A stretch of 64,000 nt of DNA from an uncultured SAR116 cluster alpha proteobacterium (GCA_902632595.1 CACPDC010000003.1:1-64000), one strand, 5' to 3'; counted from the stretch's first letter, positions 17,757 to 27,571 are shown. Notes: generated from the letters alone by a model not told the origin. Numbers and translations are program-made.

Positions 17757-18834
17757 GGAATTGTCTTCCATACCAGCGCCAACGTCCATTTTCTGCCGGC
17801 ATTGTGCAATTTATGCGTGACCGAGGTCCCTTCATCATTCCAGGCAATCTAATTTCCACTCTTGGACCTAGTATCTCGACATTAAGTTGACCAAATTCAC
17901 CTGAAAAGCATCTTAATTGACTGATCGGTGTAAGTGACTCGTCTACGGTAAAACCGTATAAAGGAGGATTTTCTTTCAGAACCATATTTTGAGGTGTAAT
18001 ATCTTTTACTCTTAAAGGTTTTCCATCGAGTGCAAGTTTAAGCCGTTCAATTGAGCCATAGTTTTCATTAAAGGCGAATCTCGGTAGCTCAAACATATTA
18101 TCTTCAGCAAATAAAACGCCAGAATTCTGTCCAAAAGCCGCAATAAACCCTGCCTCTTTCACAGCTCTGACAACATCGAGTGAATATTCCCCATATGGAT
18201 ATGCAAATAATTTCGGATATTGGCCAGTTTCTTGCAGAAATCTATTGTTTGATAATGAAATTTCTTGTTCGATTTTTATTGGAGATAATCTATGCATATG
18301 AGGGTGCGATTTGGTCTGGGAGCCAATTATTACTCCATTATCCTGCAGTTCGCGTATCTGATCCCAATCCATGTAGTTTCTAAGGTTGTTGTCTACCGGA
18401 TCGGTTGCGATGAATATTGTAAATGGAAAGCCATATTCTTTTAACCGCGGCCAAGCTTCTGTGTACACAGATAAATAAGCATCATCAATTGTGATCGCTA
18501 CGGTTTTATCGTTTACTTCACCGCCAGATTGCAAAGTTTCGATTATTTCCAAAAGAGGTGCTACTGTGTAATCACCCTGGGAAATAAACTCAAGGTGGGA
18601 TTCAAACTGTTCCAGAGTGACATTTGTCGAAGGAAAACGGCTCTCACCAAATCGATGATACATAATAACTGTAATATAGTCATTTTTATCTGTAGCGCCT
18701 ACCTTATTTAGGAAAGTGGCATCAACACTTACGAAGCTAAAGTAAAGTAATAAAATTGAAAATAAAGATATTTTGCTTAGCATGAGATATATTTTTCTGA
18801 TATTTTTAAATGTTATACCATAATTTGTTGACAT
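17746..18834 (-). CDS. Exported polysaccharide deacetylase family protein
   Basis: NodB-type metal-dependent deacetylase, likely acting on an envelope or extracellular polysaccharide. A hydrophobic signal (LFSILLLYFSFVSVDA) is followed by the NodB domain: MYHRFGE, the metal-binding Asp pair in TIDDAY, the zinc His pair in SHPHMH, and FAYPYGEYS. About 80 C-terminal residues after the NodB fold form an extra domain with a Cys pair, possibly beta-rich. The track starts at TTG 18864; ATG 18834 (with AAGAAG upstream) or ATG 18783 is more likely. Overlaps the Bax-like gene by 11 bases at the 3' end and is divergent from tsaB. Substrate unknown. Confidence 0.88.
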   Translation of the reverse strand: MSTNYGITFKNIRKIYLMLSKISLFSILLLYFSFVSVDATFLNKVGATDKNDYITVIMYHRFGESRFPSTNVTLEQFESHLEFISQGDYTVAPLLEIIETLQSGGEVNDKTVAITIDDAYLSVYTEAWPRLKEYGFPFTIFIATDPVDNNLRNYMDWDQIRELQDNGVIIGSQTKSHPHMHRLSPIKIEQEISLSNNRFLQETGQYPKLFAYPYGEYSLDVVRAVKEAGFIAAFGQNSGVLFAEDNMFELPRFAFNENYGSIERLKLALDGKPLRVKDITPQNMVLKENPPLYGFTVDESLTPISQLRCFSGEFGQLNVEILGPRVEIRLPGMMKGPRSRINCTMPAENGRWRWYGRQFLTK

Positions 18835-18887
18835 AAAAACACTTCTTTGTTGGTGTATTTGCAATAAAAAACGTTATTTAGAAAAAA

Positions 18888-19610
18888 ATGATTTTACTTG
18901 CGCTTGAGTCTTCTGCCGAATTGAGTTCAGTTGTTGTTTGGAAGGACTGGAGAATCCTTTCCCATCAAATAGTGGAGTCTAGATTTGGCCATGCTGAACG
19001 AATAATAAATCAGGTAGATACAGCCCTTAAACAAGCTAAAGTTGAGTTTAGCCAAATTGATTTTTTTGTTGGTGGGAGAGGTCCCGGGTCTTTTACAGGT
19101 ATACGCACTTGTCTTGCTGCTATCACTGGATTTAGCGTCGTTACAAACAAAGCTCTTTATGGAGTAAATGGGCTATCTGCTTTGGGTTTCAATTGCTTTA
19201 TTACACTTAAAAAAATGGATAATTATAATGATAAGACGAGAATTTTTGCAGTCTCGGACACACGAAAAAATTCATTTTATTTTCAGGAGTTTAAAAAAGA
19301 AAATCCGTTATCTGATAGCATATTCGAGCTTTCTTTGGAAGAATTACAAGATATGATTAGTTCCGCAACTGTTGCTGGGCGCCATATAGATATATGTGGG
19401 CCATTTTCCGAAGACTTTTGGAAAGAAAAAATTGAAATAGAAAAATTTCAAGCAGTAAATTACAACACCACGAAACTTAATGCTACCCACATTGCAAACT
19501 ATTTTGCATGGCAGATGGAGAATGATAAACAGATTTCTTCCGCAACTCCTATATACTTGACCCCGGCGAAAATTTTTAATTCAAAAAATACTACTAAATT
19601 TTTTAAATAA
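18888..19610 (+). CDS. tsaB: tRNA t6A modification protein TsaB
   Basis: Partner of TsaD in making N6-threonylcarbamoyladenosine at position 37 of ANN-decoding tRNAs. The N-terminus MILLALESSAELSSV and the motif GGRGPGSFTGIR near residue 63 are typical of TsaB (YeaZ) in the ASKHA fold. Length 240 is normal. rimI follows after 14 bases, the standard pairing. tsaD itself is not in the window. Confidence 0.96.
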   Translation: MILLALESSAELSSVVVWKDWRILSHQIVESRFGHAERIINQVDTALKQAKVEFSQIDFFVGGRGPGSFTGIRTCLAAITGFSVVTNKALYGVNGLSALGFNCFITLKKMDNYNDKTRIFAVSDTRKNSFYFQEFKKENPLSDSIFELSLEELQDMISSATVAGRHIDICGPFSEDFWKEKIEIEKFQAVNYNTTKLNATHIANYFAWQMENDKQISSATPIYLTPAKIFNSKNTTKFFK

Positions 19611-19624
19611 CACATATAAATCCC

Positions 19625-20074
19625 ATGATTTTTATAAAAAAGATAACTCAACAAAATAGGAACTGCGTTTTTAAATTATATGAGCAGATTTATTCAACTA
19701 ATAGAAATTCTGCCGCGTTTTTAGAAATTATGAACAAACCGTCTCATATCGGTTTTAGCGGTTATGTAAATAATAAATTGATTTGTTTTATTTCAGCTTA
19801 TCATGTTTTGGATGAAATAGATATTATTGAACTTTGCGTTGCACAAAAAATGCGAAGGCAAAGTATTGGTTTTGAGTTGGTCACTCATCTTCAGCGTCAT
19901 TGTATTCACAATGAGATAGAAAAAATTTTTCTTGATGTTGCAAAAAATAATATTGCTGCTATTGGTCTTTATGAGAAGGCTGGATTCAATAAGATTAGAG
20001 TTAGAAAAAATTATTATAAACTAGGTAGTTTTTCCATTGATGCATATGGATATTGTTGGAATATGAAAATTTAA
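19625..20074 (+). CDS. rimI: GNAT acetyltransferase, RimI-type
   Basis: Probable N-acetyltransferase of ribosomal protein S18 N-terminal alanine. At 149 residues it matches the GNAT fold, with the acetyl-CoA loop in VAQKMRRQSIGFELV (usually QxxGxG/A, here somewhat diverged), LDVAKNNIAAIGLYEKAGF, and a C-terminal RKNYY as in RimI. Position directly after tsaB supports the name. In many relatives fur follows here; in this window miaB follows after 96 bases with no fur between. Confidence 0.88.
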   Translation: MIFIKKITQQNRNCVFKLYEQIYSTNRNSAAFLEIMNKPSHIGFSGYVNNKLICFISAYHVLDEIDIIELCVAQKMRRQSIGFELVTHLQRHCIHNEIEKIFLDVAKNNIAAIGLYEKAGFNKIRVRKNYYKLGSFSIDAYGYCWNMKI

Positions 20075-20170
20075 AAATTTTTATTGGTAATACAAACTTG
20101 CACTGTCTTAAAACTTAAAGTATTCACCCAATGAAACTTAGAAGTTAAATTTATTATTGATTGTTAATTT

Positions 20171-21508
20171 ATGAAAAATCTATTTATTAAAACTTATGGC
20201 TGCCAGATGAATGTATATGATTCTGACAGGATGAAGGACTCCTTAGCGCCACTTGGCTATCAGGAAGGCAGCGATTTGCAAGAAGCTGACATGATTGTGA
20301 TAAATACTTGCCACATTAGAGAGAAAGCATCGGAGAAAGTGTTTTCTGAACTTGGTCGGTTACGAAAAGTAAAACAACGCGCTGAACAAGAACAAAATCG
20401 GAGGGTAAAGATTGTTGTTGCCGGGTGTGTAGCCCAAGCTGAGGGTGAAGAAATTACCAGACGCGCCCCCTGGGTTGATATTGTTGTTGGTCCACAAACC
20501 TATCACAGGCTTCCGGATCTGGTGGCAAAGCTAGACCCCGTTCAAAGAAACCACTTGATTGACATTGAGTTTCCACCTGAATTGAAATTTGACTTTTTAC
20601 CAGAAAACTTAGGGCAGCGCGGCCCTGCTGCATTTTTATCTGTGCAGGAAGGATGTGATAAGTTCTGTAGTTTTTGTGTGGTTCCCTACACAAGAGGAGC
20701 TGAGTTTTCACGTTCCGTAGAAACCATTTTGGATGAGGCAAAAACATTAATTTCATCAGGCACAAAAGAAATTACTCTACTTGGCCAAAATGTTAATGCT
20801 TGGCACGGGCTTGGACCTAGTGGAAATGAGTGGGGGCTTGGGAGGTTAATTTTTGCGCTGGCAGAAATGCCAGAACTTCAGCGCATTCGTTACACGACTT
20901 CCCATCCGTTAGATATGGATGAAGAATTAATAAGTGCTCATGCGCAAGTAGATAAACTAATGCCCTATCTTCATTTACCAATTCAGTCTGGCTCCGATAG
21001 AATTTTACAAGCTATGAATAGGCGTCATACGGCTGCAGATTATTTGAACATCATAGATCGTCTGCGTTCAGTGAGAACGGATATTGCTTTGTCTAGTGAT
21101 TTTATAGTTGGATTCCCAGGAGAAACTGATAAAGACTTTGCGGACACTTTAAAATTAATAGATAAGGTTGGATATGCATCAGCATACTCTTTTAAATATA
21201 GCATGAGACCTGGTACTCCAGCAGCATCTAAATTTTTACAGGTGCCGGAGGAAGTTAAATCAGATCGTCTCTCATCCTTACAGCAATTGTTGGATGCTCA
21301 GCAATTTGCTTTTAACAAAACATGCGAGTCTATGAAATTCGACGTTCTTGTTGAGCAAAAAGCGCCAAGAAAAGGACAGTTAAACGCTAGAACGCCTTAC
21401 ATGCAATCTGTATATTTTGACGGTCCAGAAAGTTTGATAGGTAAAATAGCACGGGTAAAAGTTTCTCAAGCAAGGAATAATTCTCTAAGTGCAGAAATTA
21501 TTCAATAA
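20171..21508 (+). CDS. miaB: tRNA-2-methylthio-N6-dimethylallyladenosine synthase
   Basis: Radical-SAM enzyme adding the methylthio group to i6A37 of tRNAs reading UNN codons. Contains the N-terminal MTTase domain with three cluster Cys (YGCQMN, NTCHIREKA, AGCVAQ), the radical SAM motif CDKFCSFC with VVPYTRG, and a C-terminal TRAM domain. Length 445 is typical. Two Fe-S clusters are needed, so the Nfu protein 4 kb upstream is a plausible supplier (inference). ATG start, no clear Shine-Dalgarno. Confidence 0.98.
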   Translation: MKNLFIKTYGCQMNVYDSDRMKDSLAPLGYQEGSDLQEADMIVINTCHIREKASEKVFSELGRLRKVKQRAEQEQNRRVKIVVAGCVAQAEGEEITRRAPWVDIVVGPQTYHRLPDLVAKLDPVQRNHLIDIEFPPELKFDFLPENLGQRGPAAFLSVQEGCDKFCSFCVVPYTRGAEFSRSVETILDEAKTLISSGTKEITLLGQNVNAWHGLGPSGNEWGLGRLIFALAEMPELQRIRYTTSHPLDMDEELISAHAQVDKLMPYLHLPIQSGSDRILQAMNRRHTAADYLNIIDRLRSVRTDIALSSDFIVGFPGETDKDFADTLKLIDKVGYASAYSFKYSMRPGTPAASKFLQVPEEVKSDRLSSLQQLLDAQQFAFNKTCESMKFDVLVEQKAPRKGQLNARTPYMQSVYFDGPESLIGKIARVKVSQARNNSLSAEIIQ

Positions 21509-21523
21509 AGAGAGGTAATTTGA

Positions 21524-22498
21524 GTGAATGCGTTAGAAGAAAAAACTTATAGATTATCTTTCGACAATAATGATATTTTGTTGCTTTTATGCGGACAACA
21601 TAACGTTAATTTGGCAAAAATTGAAAAAAGTTTAAACGTAACAATTGATAGTTTTGGAAATGAATTGAGGATTAAAGGTGCTTTTGAGCAGACTAAGCTT
21701 GCTGGTGATGTTGTTCAAACATTTTTCAAACAAATATCTGCAGACTCAGACCCAAAAATCGCTGCAACTGGCCCACTAATCGACGATATATTGAGGCTGG
21801 TGGAAAATGGGCAGGATGTGGCTAAAACTTCTTCAAAAAGTGACGTATTTGCTTCAACCTGGCGTAAAAAAATTTTTGCACGAACAAAAGGCCAGTTAGA
21901 ATACTTTAACTCCATAAAAAAAAACGAAGTTGTTTTTGGCCTCGGCCCAGCCGGTACAGGTAAAACCTACATAGCGGTTGCAATGGCGGTAGATTTTTTG
22001 AAAAGCAAGAAAGTCGAGAAACTAATACTCTCAAGACCAGCTGTGGAGGCTGGGGAGAGATTAGGCTTTTTGCCTGGTGATATGAAAGAGAAAGTAGATC
22101 CGTATCTTAGACCTTTGTATGATGCTCTCTATGATATGATGCCAGCTGAAAAAGTAGAGAGAATGTTGTTAAGCGGCGAGATAGAAATAGCCCCACTCGC
22201 TTTTATGAGAGGCCGCACGTTAAACAACGCTTTTGTGATTATAGACGAGGCTCAAAACACAACATCTGTGCAGATGAAAATGGTATTAACACGGCTCGGT
22301 CGTGATTCTAGAATGGTAATTACAGGCGATCTCTCGCAAGTAGATTTACCCTTAAACCAGTTTTCTGGATTAGCGGATGCGACAGCCAGACTAAGAGATA
22401 TTTCAGGCGTTGGAATTTTTAGATTATCCGGTTCAGATGTGGTAAGACATCCTGTTGTTGCAAGGATATTAGCAGCATATGACACAAAACAATCATAA
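21524..22498 (+). CDS. PhoH-like ATPase
   Basis: Cytoplasmic P-loop ATPase of the PhoH family, genetically associated with YbeY and RNA metabolism; the precise activity is not settled. Walker A GPAGTGKTY is near residue 142 and Walker B FVIIDEAQN near 239, after a KH-like N-terminal region of about 100 residues. The start is GTG at 21524, with AGAGG about 9 bases upstream. It follows miaB after 15 bases and precedes ybeY, the usual miaB-phoH-ybeY order. Confidence 0.95.
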   Translation: MNALEEKTYRLSFDNNDILLLLCGQHNVNLAKIEKSLNVTIDSFGNELRIKGAFEQTKLAGDVVQTFFKQISADSDPKIAATGPLIDDILRLVENGQDVAKTSSKSDVFASTWRKKIFARTKGQLEYFNSIKKNEVVFGLGPAGTGKTYIAVAMAVDFLKSKKVEKLILSRPAVEAGERLGFLPGDMKEKVDPYLRPLYDALYDMMPAEKVERMLLSGEIEIAPLAFMRGRTLNNAFVIIDEAQNTTSVQMKMVLTRLGRDSRMVITGDLSQVDLPLNQFSGLADATARLRDISGVGIFRLSGSDVVRHPVVARILAAYDTKQS

Positions 22499-22599
22499 TG
22501 ATTAATTATAGTGTATTTTCATTTCCAATCTAATTTGCTGGACAAACATAGTTTATTTATAGCATTGTTTTAACGTTATTTAATTTTATCAGAAATATA

Positions 22600-23199
22600 A
22601 TGCACATTGAGATAGTAGAATTTCCTTCAGAGGACCCTGATAGTTCAGATCCAGAGCCGAGCGATAAGACAAATTTTAAAGAGACTGATTATTTTAGTCT
22701 TGTTGAATTTACAGACGGTGAGGTTAGCTTATCATTTTTAGAAAAATGCTGGTTAGATATTTTTAATACAATTGGCACCGATGAACTTAGTTCAATTATA
22801 GATGTGGCTATTAACTCTTCATCTCATCCTGTCAAACTGCCGGATAAAAAAATTACTCTTGCAATTGTTGCCACAGACAATACGCATATGTGTCAATTAA
22901 ACCATCAATTCAGAAACAAACCGTTACCAACAAATATATTATCTTTTCCAGATGGAAGTATTGATCAAAAACAAGATGAATATCATCTTGGAGATATATT
23001 TCTGGGGTTTGAGACCATTAATAAAGAGGCTGTTGCACAAGACATTCCAATAAAAAACCATGCAATGCATTTAATAGTTCATGGTATTTTGCATCTTCTG
23101 GGATATGAGCATGAATATGAACATCAAGCTCAAATTATGGAGCACAAAGAAGCGGCAATACTAGATATTTTAAATATTCCAGACCCTTATTTGTTATGA
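22600..23199 (+). CDS. ybeY: rRNA maturation endoribonuclease YbeY
   Basis: Zinc-dependent endoribonuclease in 16S rRNA 3' maturation and ribosome quality control. The metal site HGILHLLGYEHEYEH is near residue 161 (H-x3-H-x5-H). Residues 105-130 hold the family pattern with NILSFP. At 199 residues it is longer than E. coli YbeY (155): an acidic stretch at the N-terminus (about 37 residues, Asp/Glu/Ser/Pro rich) precedes the domain. No alternative Met lies closer to the domain, so the extension looks real. corC follows after 13 bases. Confidence 0.96.
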   Translation: MHIEIVEFPSEDPDSSDPEPSDKTNFKETDYFSLVEFTDGEVSLSFLEKCWLDIFNTIGTDELSSIIDVAINSSSHPVKLPDKKITLAIVATDNTHMCQLNHQFRNKPLPTNILSFPDGSIDQKQDEYHLGDIFLGFETINKEAVAQDIPIKNHAMHLIVHGILHLLGYEHEYEHQAQIMEHKEAAILDILNIPDPYLL

Positions 23200-23212
23200 G
23201 GAATAAAGTAAG

Positions 23213-24058
23213 ATGACACTCCTAAAGAATTTCAAAATGGGACCGTTTAGTTTTCGAAAACAATCTGTAAGAGATGAACTTTCAGAATTAATCGAAAACG
23301 CTACTAACACTAAAGACAGCTTTGATAATCATGAAAGCACTCTTCTTAAAAATATATTAGAGCTCAAAGATTTAACGGCTGAAAGTCTCATGGTCCCTAG
23401 AGCTGACATAGTGTCTATCGATTTAACTGAAGATTTTGAGAGTGTTATGACCCATATTTGCTCAGCGAACCATAGCAGACTTCCCGTTCATAATGGCTCT
23501 ATGGATGTTATAAAGGGAATGATACACATTAAGGACTTGATGCCTCATTTGCTTGCAGCTTCTAAACCAGACTTAGAAAAATTACTGCGTCCCGTTTTAT
23601 TCGTCTCACCATCTATTTGGGTGATGGACCTACTGCACGAGATGAGATTAAAAAGACGTCACCTAGCATTGGTTGTTGACGAATTTGGTGGTGTCGATGG
23701 GCTTGTTACAATTGAAGACCTTGTTGAAGAGATTGTTGGCGAAATAGAGGATGAACATGATGAAATGGAGATGCCTCGTTTTGAGCTCATTGACGATGAT
23801 TCAGCCATAGCAGATGCACGACTTGAACTTGAGGATCTCGAAAAGTTGGTAGGATCTTTGGTAGATGACGATGAGCGTGAAGAAATTGACACTGTAGCTG
23901 GTTTGGTGTTTCAGCTAGCAGGCAGGGTTCCAGTAAAAGGCGAGGTTATACGTCACCCTGTTGGTTTAGAGTTTGAGGTTCTTGAAGGAGACCCCCGCCG
24001 GATTACATTGTTGAAAATTGATGGCATTCATTCGGTAAATACGCTAAAAAATGAATAG
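23213..24058 (+). CDS. CorC/HlyC-type CBS domain protein
   Basis: Soluble protein with a tandem CBS pair (about residues 60-185: MVPRADIVSIDL, SRLPVHNGSMDVIKGMIHIKDL, LVVDEFGGVDGLVTIEDLVEEIVGEI) and a C-terminal CorC_HlyC domain. Members near ybeY and lnt are annotated as magnesium/cobalt efflux or hemolysin-like proteins, but the function in this position is not well established. It lacks the membrane domain of longer relatives. 281 residues. lnt starts 24 bases downstream. Confidence 0.93.
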   Translation: MTLLKNFKMGPFSFRKQSVRDELSELIENATNTKDSFDNHESTLLKNILELKDLTAESLMVPRADIVSIDLTEDFESVMTHICSANHSRLPVHNGSMDVIKGMIHIKDLMPHLLAASKPDLEKLLRPVLFVSPSIWVMDLLHEMRLKRRHLALVVDEFGGVDGLVTIEDLVEEIVGEIEDEHDEMEMPRFELIDDDSAIADARLELEDLEKLVGSLVDDDEREEIDTVAGLVFQLAGRVPVKGEVIRHPVGLEFEVLEGDPRRITLLKIDGIHSVNTLKNE

Positions 24059-24082
24059 TCTTAATTTTAGAGACAAGATACG

Positions 24083-25651
24083 GTGAAAAAAGCCGACTTC
24101 AAAATTATTGAGCTTTCTAATCAATTATATCAACGCAGTGTTTGTTCGCAATTAGCTACCATGGTCTTATTAGGAATGTTGGCTAGCCTCTCGTTACCAC
24201 CAATATTGCTATTCCCAGCGATATTAGCTTTTATCCCATTTTTGTTACATTCAGTTTCTTCCAGATCCCCGTTGCGAATGGCACTTTTGTTTTGGGGCTT
24301 TGGCTTTGGCTGGTTTGCAGCATCGCTTTATTGGATCTCAGCATCCTTATTTGTTGATATTTCATGGGAGATATTAATATTACCTATCTGCTTGTTCGCC
24401 CTACCGGCATTTTTGGCACTATTTTGGGGTTTGGCAGGTTTTTTTGTTTTTATCTGTGGGAGATCAATTAAATCAAGACTTCTGTATGCTGTTGTTTTCA
24501 TTGGTTTAGCAGAGTTATTGAGAACATTTCTTTTTACCGGATTTCCTTGGAACTCTCCATCTCAACTCATATTAACACATGTTTACTTATCTCAGATCGT
24601 TTCTGTAATAGGACAAAATGGGACTGTTTTTCTTATATTACTGTCTGTTGTAGCTACATGTTTTCTTTATCTGCGTTTCTGGAAGGTAGGTCTCCTGTGT
24701 ATACTACCTCTTGCTGCCAGTCTATGTTTCGGCGTGTGGAGAATGAATGATTTCTCCGTTTCGGGTAAGCTAGAGGAAGAGCAAAGTCAATCAATATTAG
24801 TAAGGCTTGTGCAACCAAATGTTCCGCAAAAAGAGAGATGGAAATCAGAATATAAAGAGCAGCAGATTGATAATTTATTCGCTTTATCCGCACTTAACAA
24901 ATCGCCAGTATCATTAATCATTTGGCCTGAGGCTGCATTCCCTTATATTTGGCCAAATTTCAAAAATCAATTTATTGAAATGACCCAGACTTTTTTACCT
25001 AAAAACGCTCAACTTCTCGCCGGAATGCTTCGATTTGATTCATATAAAAAATTATATAATTCAGCTTTACTGTTTAACGACAAGGGCGAATTAAGCGGAA
25101 AAATTGACAAGCAAAAACTTGTTCCTTTCGGTGAATATATTCCCTTCAGGCAAAAGAATTTTTTTAAGAATTTAATGTTATTTGGAAACAAGATAGATAT
25201 TAGTGAGGGTCCAAATATCGGATTTTTAAATACAAAAAATAATATAAAATTGAAAATATTTATATGTTATGAAATAATTTTTCCAAACTTAATTTCGTCA
25301 CAAGAAAGACCAAATGTTATAATAAATATCACTAATGATGCTTGGTTTGGAAGAACATTAGGGCCCTACCAACATTTAAGCCAAGCTCGTTTGAGAGCAA
25401 TTGAGGAAGGTTTACCACTCGTTAGAGTGGCAAATACAGGAATATCAGCCGCTTTTGACTATAAAGGTATTTTGCTTGGTAAAATTAATTTATTAGAAAA
25501 AGGAATTTTGGATGTTCCTGTGTCATTAAAACAGGAATTAACAATATATTCCAAGTTTAGGTGGAAAATTACAATTTTAATTACTTTTACTTTAACTTTA
25601 TTTGCAGTTTTTCTTGACGTAAGTTTCTTATCCAGGCAAAAAATGAAATAA
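24083..25651 (+). CDS. lnt: Apolipoprotein N-acyltransferase
   Basis: Inner-membrane enzyme that adds the third acyl chain to lipoproteins; the lipoprotein encoded at 4.7 kb would be a client. About 200 N-terminal residues with six or so membrane segments precede a nitrilase domain. The catalytic triad is visible: Glu in IWPEAAFPY near 281, Lys in KQKLVPFGEY near 343 and Cys in ICYEIIFP near 395, matching E267/K335/C387 of the E. coli enzyme. The start is GTG at 24083. Length 522 is normal. metK follows after 18 bases. Confidence 0.97.
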   Translation: MKKADFKIIELSNQLYQRSVCSQLATMVLLGMLASLSLPPILLFPAILAFIPFLLHSVSSRSPLRMALLFWGFGFGWFAASLYWISASLFVDISWEILILPICLFALPAFLALFWGLAGFFVFICGRSIKSRLLYAVVFIGLAELLRTFLFTGFPWNSPSQLILTHVYLSQIVSVIGQNGTVFLILLSVVATCFLYLRFWKVGLLCILPLAASLCFGVWRMNDFSVSGKLEEEQSQSILVRLVQPNVPQKERWKSEYKEQQIDNLFALSALNKSPVSLIIWPEAAFPYIWPNFKNQFIEMTQTFLPKNAQLLAGMLRFDSYKKLYNSALLFNDKGELSGKIDKQKLVPFGEYIPFRQKNFFKNLMLFGNKIDISEGPNIGFLNTKNNIKLKIFICYEIIFPNLISSQERPNVIINITNDAWFGRTLGPYQHLSQARLRAIEEGLPLVRVANTGISAAFDYKGILLGKINLLEKGILDVPVSLKQELTIYSKFRWKITILITFTLTLFAVFLDVSFLSRQKMK

Positions 25652-25669
25652 AAAATCTAGGACATTTTA

Positions 25670-26845
25670 ATGCCATATTTATTCACATCAGAATCAGTTT
25701 CCGAAGGCCATCCTGATAAAGTTTGTGACAGAATTTCGGATACTATTTTAGATCTTTTTTTAGCCCACGAAACTGAAGCACGCGTGGCATGCGAGACACT
25801 GGCTACTACAAATAGAATTATATTGGCGGGAGAGGTAAGGGTTAATAACAATTTAATGCCACTTATCACCGAAAAAATTGAGCCTGCCGTTCGTTCTGCT
25901 GTAAAAGATATTGGCTATATGCAGGAAAAATTTCATTACGATCGATTTGAATTTCATAATTATCTGCATGAGCAATCAGTAGACATATCACAAGGAGTGG
26001 ATAGTGGTAAGGATAAAGATGAAGGGGCGGGCGACCAGGGGTTGATGTTTGGCTTTGCGTGCAGAGAAACTCCAACTTTAATGCCCGCCGCTATTCATTA
26101 TTCACATCTCATATTAAAAAAGCTTGCCGAAATTCGTAAACAAAATCCAGACTCAATTTTAGGACCTGATTCGAAGTCACAGGTAACATTGCGATATAAC
26201 GATCAAGGCGAGGTGATGGATGTTGATACAATAGTATTGTCAACTCAACACAAAAAGGGGGTAAATACTCAAGAAATTAGGAAGATAGTTACTCCTTTAA
26301 TAGCTGATTTATTGCCAGAGGGTTGGATGGTCACTAAAGAAAAACTTCTCATTAATCCAACAGGAAAATTTGAAATAGGGGGACCTGACGGTGATGCTGG
26401 CCTTACTGGTCGAAAAATAATTGTGGATACGTACGGTGGTGCTGCTCCACATGGGGGCGGCGCGTTCTCTGGAAAAGATCCAACTAAAGTTGATAGGTCA
26501 GCAGCATATGCAGCGAGATATCTTGCAAAAAATATTGTTGCTGCAGATATTGCAAAAAAATGCACTATACAATTAGCATATGCGATAGGCGTTTCTCAGC
26601 CTGTTTCTATTTACGTAGACACTCACCAAACAAGCAAGTTTGATAACAAATTGATAGAGAATGCCGTTAGGGAAGTTATGGACTTATCTCCAAGAGGTAT
26701 TAGAACGCAATTAGAGCTTAATAACCCGATTTATGCGTGTACGTCAGCATATGGACATTTTGGCCGTCTATTTGAGGAAATGGGCAAAAATACGTTTACT
26801 TGGGAGAATACAAATCTGGTAGACCAATTAAAACTACTTATTTAA
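25670..26845 (+). CDS. metK: S-adenosylmethionine synthetase
   Basis: Makes SAM from methionine and ATP; SAM is used by neighbours MiaB, TrmB and UbiE. The ATP-binding GHPDKVCDR is near residue 14, [12 protein letters not shown] near 121 and the Gly-rich P-type loop [16 protein letters not shown] near 263. Length 391 is typical. Only 18 bases separate it from lnt, so there is no room for a SAM riboswitch. In many alphaproteobacteria an HTH gene sits between lnt and metK; none is here. Confidence 0.98.
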   Translation: MPYLFTSESVSEGHPDKVCDRISDTILDLFLAHETEARVACETLATTNRIILAGEVRVNNNLMPLITEKIEPAVRSAVKDIGYMQEKFHYDRFEFHNYLHEQSVDISQGVDSGKDKDEGAGDQGLMFGFACRETPTLMPAAIHYSHLILKKLAEIRKQNPDSILGPDSKSQVTLRYNDQGEVMDVDTIVLSTQHKKGVNTQEIRKIVTPLIADLLPEGWMVTKEKLLINPTGKFEIGGPDGDAGLTGRKIIVDTYGGAAPHGGGAFSGKDPTKVDRSAAYAARYLAKNIVAADIAKKCTIQLAYAIGVSQPVSIYVDTHQTSKFDNKLIENAVREVMDLSPRGIRTQLELNNPIYACTSAYGHFGRLFEEMGKNTFTWENTNLVDQLKLLI

Positions 26846-26883
26846 ACAAATGAGATTATAATATTTCAGGGGTTAATAATTCT

Positions 26884-27561
26884 ATGGCAGATTTTTTACC
26901 TTTTTACGGGCGAAGGAGGGGTAGAAAGCTTAGTGATGGCTCAAAATTTCTGTTAGAAAAAAAACTACCGTTATACCTTCTACCAAATAAGTCTCATAAT
27001 CCAGCAAAAATATTTACACATAGCCCAGACAAGATATATTTAGAAATAGGTTTTGGTGGAGGCGAGCATTTAGCAATAGAGGCAAAAAATCATCCCGAAA
27101 ATGGTTACATTGGTGCTGAACCATTTTTAAATGGGGTCAGTTCGTTATTGAGACACTGTGAGAATCAGCTTATTAAAAACCTTCGCATCTGGCCTGATGA
27201 TATACGTTTTCAATTTTCATTATGGCCCAACAGTTGCCTAGATGGTGTGTATATTATGTTCCCGGATCCTTGGCCAAAGAATAAACATGCTGGAAGAAGA
27301 ATAATAAATAAAGATAATTTGGCTGAGCTTGCCAGATTACTTAAAAATGGTGGGGAACTTAGAATGGCTAGTGACCACCCCTGCGCGAAAAACTGGATAC
27401 TGGCAAGTATTTTGGGAAACCCAAATTTTGATTGGCCTGTAGTTAGTCCAGACGATTGGAATATAAAGCCTCAAGGATGGCCTGAGACAAGATACATGAA
27501 AAAAGCTATAGCAGAGGGCCGTAAACCTGCTTGGTTTCGCTTTAAAAAATTAGTAATTTAA
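26884..27561 (+). CDS. trmB: tRNA (guanine-N7-)-methyltransferase
   Basis: Methylates G46 in the variable loop of tRNAs using SAM. Contains the SAM-binding LEIGFGGGEHLAIEA near residue 55 and the TrmB signature MFPDPWPKNKHAGRR near 125. Length 225 is normal. 38 bases after metK. The RGRK-rich start (FYGRRRGRKLSDG) is typical of the family. A small hairpin follows the stop. Confidence 0.97.
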   Translation: MADFLPFYGRRRGRKLSDGSKFLLEKKLPLYLLPNKSHNPAKIFTHSPDKIYLEIGFGGGEHLAIEAKNHPENGYIGAEPFLNGVSSLLRHCENQLIKNLRIWPDDIRFQFSLWPNSCLDGVYIMFPDPWPKNKHAGRRIINKDNLAELARLLKNGGELRMASDHPCAKNWILASILGNPNFDWPVVSPDDWNIKPQGWPETRYMKKAIAEGRKPAWFRFKKLVI

Positions 27562-27571
27562 TTTTTGAATC

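Noticed and set aside
25652-25669. SAM riboswitch before metK
   Set aside because: Only 18 bases separate lnt and metK, too little for any SAM riboswitch; none was seen inside the lnt end.
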